Shown: in pieces, positions 63,555 to 64,000 of the stretch
How the letters are laid out: each line of letters begins with the position of its first letter
Position numbering within the stretch: position 1 is the first letter of the stretch
Origin: Oikopleura dioica
Taxonomy: Eukaryota; Chordata; Appendicularia; Copelata; Oikopleuridae
DNA length: 64,000 bases
NCBI GenBank assembly: GCA_907165135.1
Contig: OU015569.1
Span: 992,001-1,056,000 of the forward strand
Direction of reading: 5' to 3'
Position numbers and translations under genes: made by a program
Notes under the pieces: generated by a model
Database searches by the model: none
What the model saw: the letters and a program-made list of their open reading frames with translations, nothing else
Told to the model about the DNA's origin: nothing

Positions 63555-64000
63555 TTTTTCCACGCCTCTCTCAACTGGTTGTCAGAAGTGAACTCCGGCA
63601 AAAGTAGGGGAGATAGAACATCCGAACTCGCAAATATTTACTGTCGATAAACATGATGAGTAGACAATGGAAGCTTCGTGAAATCAAGAAAAAAAAGATC
63701 AGAATCAGCATTAGTAGCTATGCATCAGTTTCCTGATGAAAGATTTCGGGAGAACATTCTTAATGTAGAATAATTCCTCACTTGTGGCCGCTCTTCGAGT
63801 AAAAGAAGCCGACCGCAGTTCCAGCCACAAATCAAAGTTCTATAAATTTACAAAAAGAAGCTTACTTCAGCACCAGCAATTACAATTACATCAAATTTGA
63901 TGAAGCTGTTTTCTCACGGGAGAAGGGTTGATTTGTCAACTGCGATTATCACTCGCCGGAGGACACGAGTTTCTCACGAGCTCGATTTGTCTAACTAATC
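63555..64000. other. No gene recognised
   Basis: Upstream region of the GST gene, presumably with its promoter. No other feature seen. Confidence 0.35.

Overview
The window looks like nuclear DNA of an appendicularian tunicate, most likely Oikopleura dioica or a close relative. The reasons are: animal genes with very short GT-AG introns (many are 40-50 nt), genes packed on one strand with 48-nt gaps (operon style), polypyrimidine-AG sites just before many start codons (candidate trans-splice acceptors), and large secreted Thr-rich mucins built like the house (oikosin-type) proteins of this group. The species call is inference; no ribosomal or mitochondrial marker is present.

Positions 1-15400 are gene-poor and transposon-rich. 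The centrepiece is an 8,664-bp element (5256-13919) with imperfect terminal inverted repeats of about 735 bp and a 7-bp target duplication (GTCTTGC). It encodes no transposase that I can see. Instead it carries broken pieces of at least three host genes: two copies of an XRN2-like exoribonuclease segment, a TRRAP-like segment and a long cytoplasmic dynein heavy chain segment, separated by internal copies of the terminal-repeat modules. Younger elements sit inside these pieces: a hAT-type MITE full of CAGCT repeats in TRRAP and a 752-bp TTAA element in dynein. Removing either one on paper restores the alignment.

Positions 15400-33150 are a dense plus-strand block of housekeeping genes: SAP18, SLC35B1, ERH, NKRF, RMDN, mitoribosomal mS34, WDR3/UTP12, DAZAP2, NTHL1, a glutaredoxin and PGAM5. 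Gaps of 48 nt (mS34-WDR3, NTHL1-glutaredoxin) and about 100 nt point to one or more operons. A 747-bp TTAA element splits the last exon of RMDN. A tRNA-Arg(TCG) follows on the minus strand.

Positions 33800-44800 hold a small unknown gene, an EGF-like type I membrane protein, an unresolved acidic gene, a 2.2-kb hAT element (8-bp duplication), a TRIM-type RING/B-box/beta-propeller gene and a convergent small membrane-protein gene. Positions 45000-58100 are dominated by minus-strand genes for secreted multidomain proteins: a PLA2-like/mucin/EGF/vWA protein, a CAP/chitin-binding/mucin protein and a trefoil/LDLa/TSP1 protein. A small gene ending in HVDEL (ER retention) lies between them. The last part (58100-64000) has small hypothetical genes, a RING finger gene and a sigma-class glutathione S-transferase.

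Many conserved genes are interrupted by single-base frameshifts, most of them in homopolymers. This is more easily explained by uncorrected long-read assembly errors than by gene death, so frames in this annotation should be read with that in mind.
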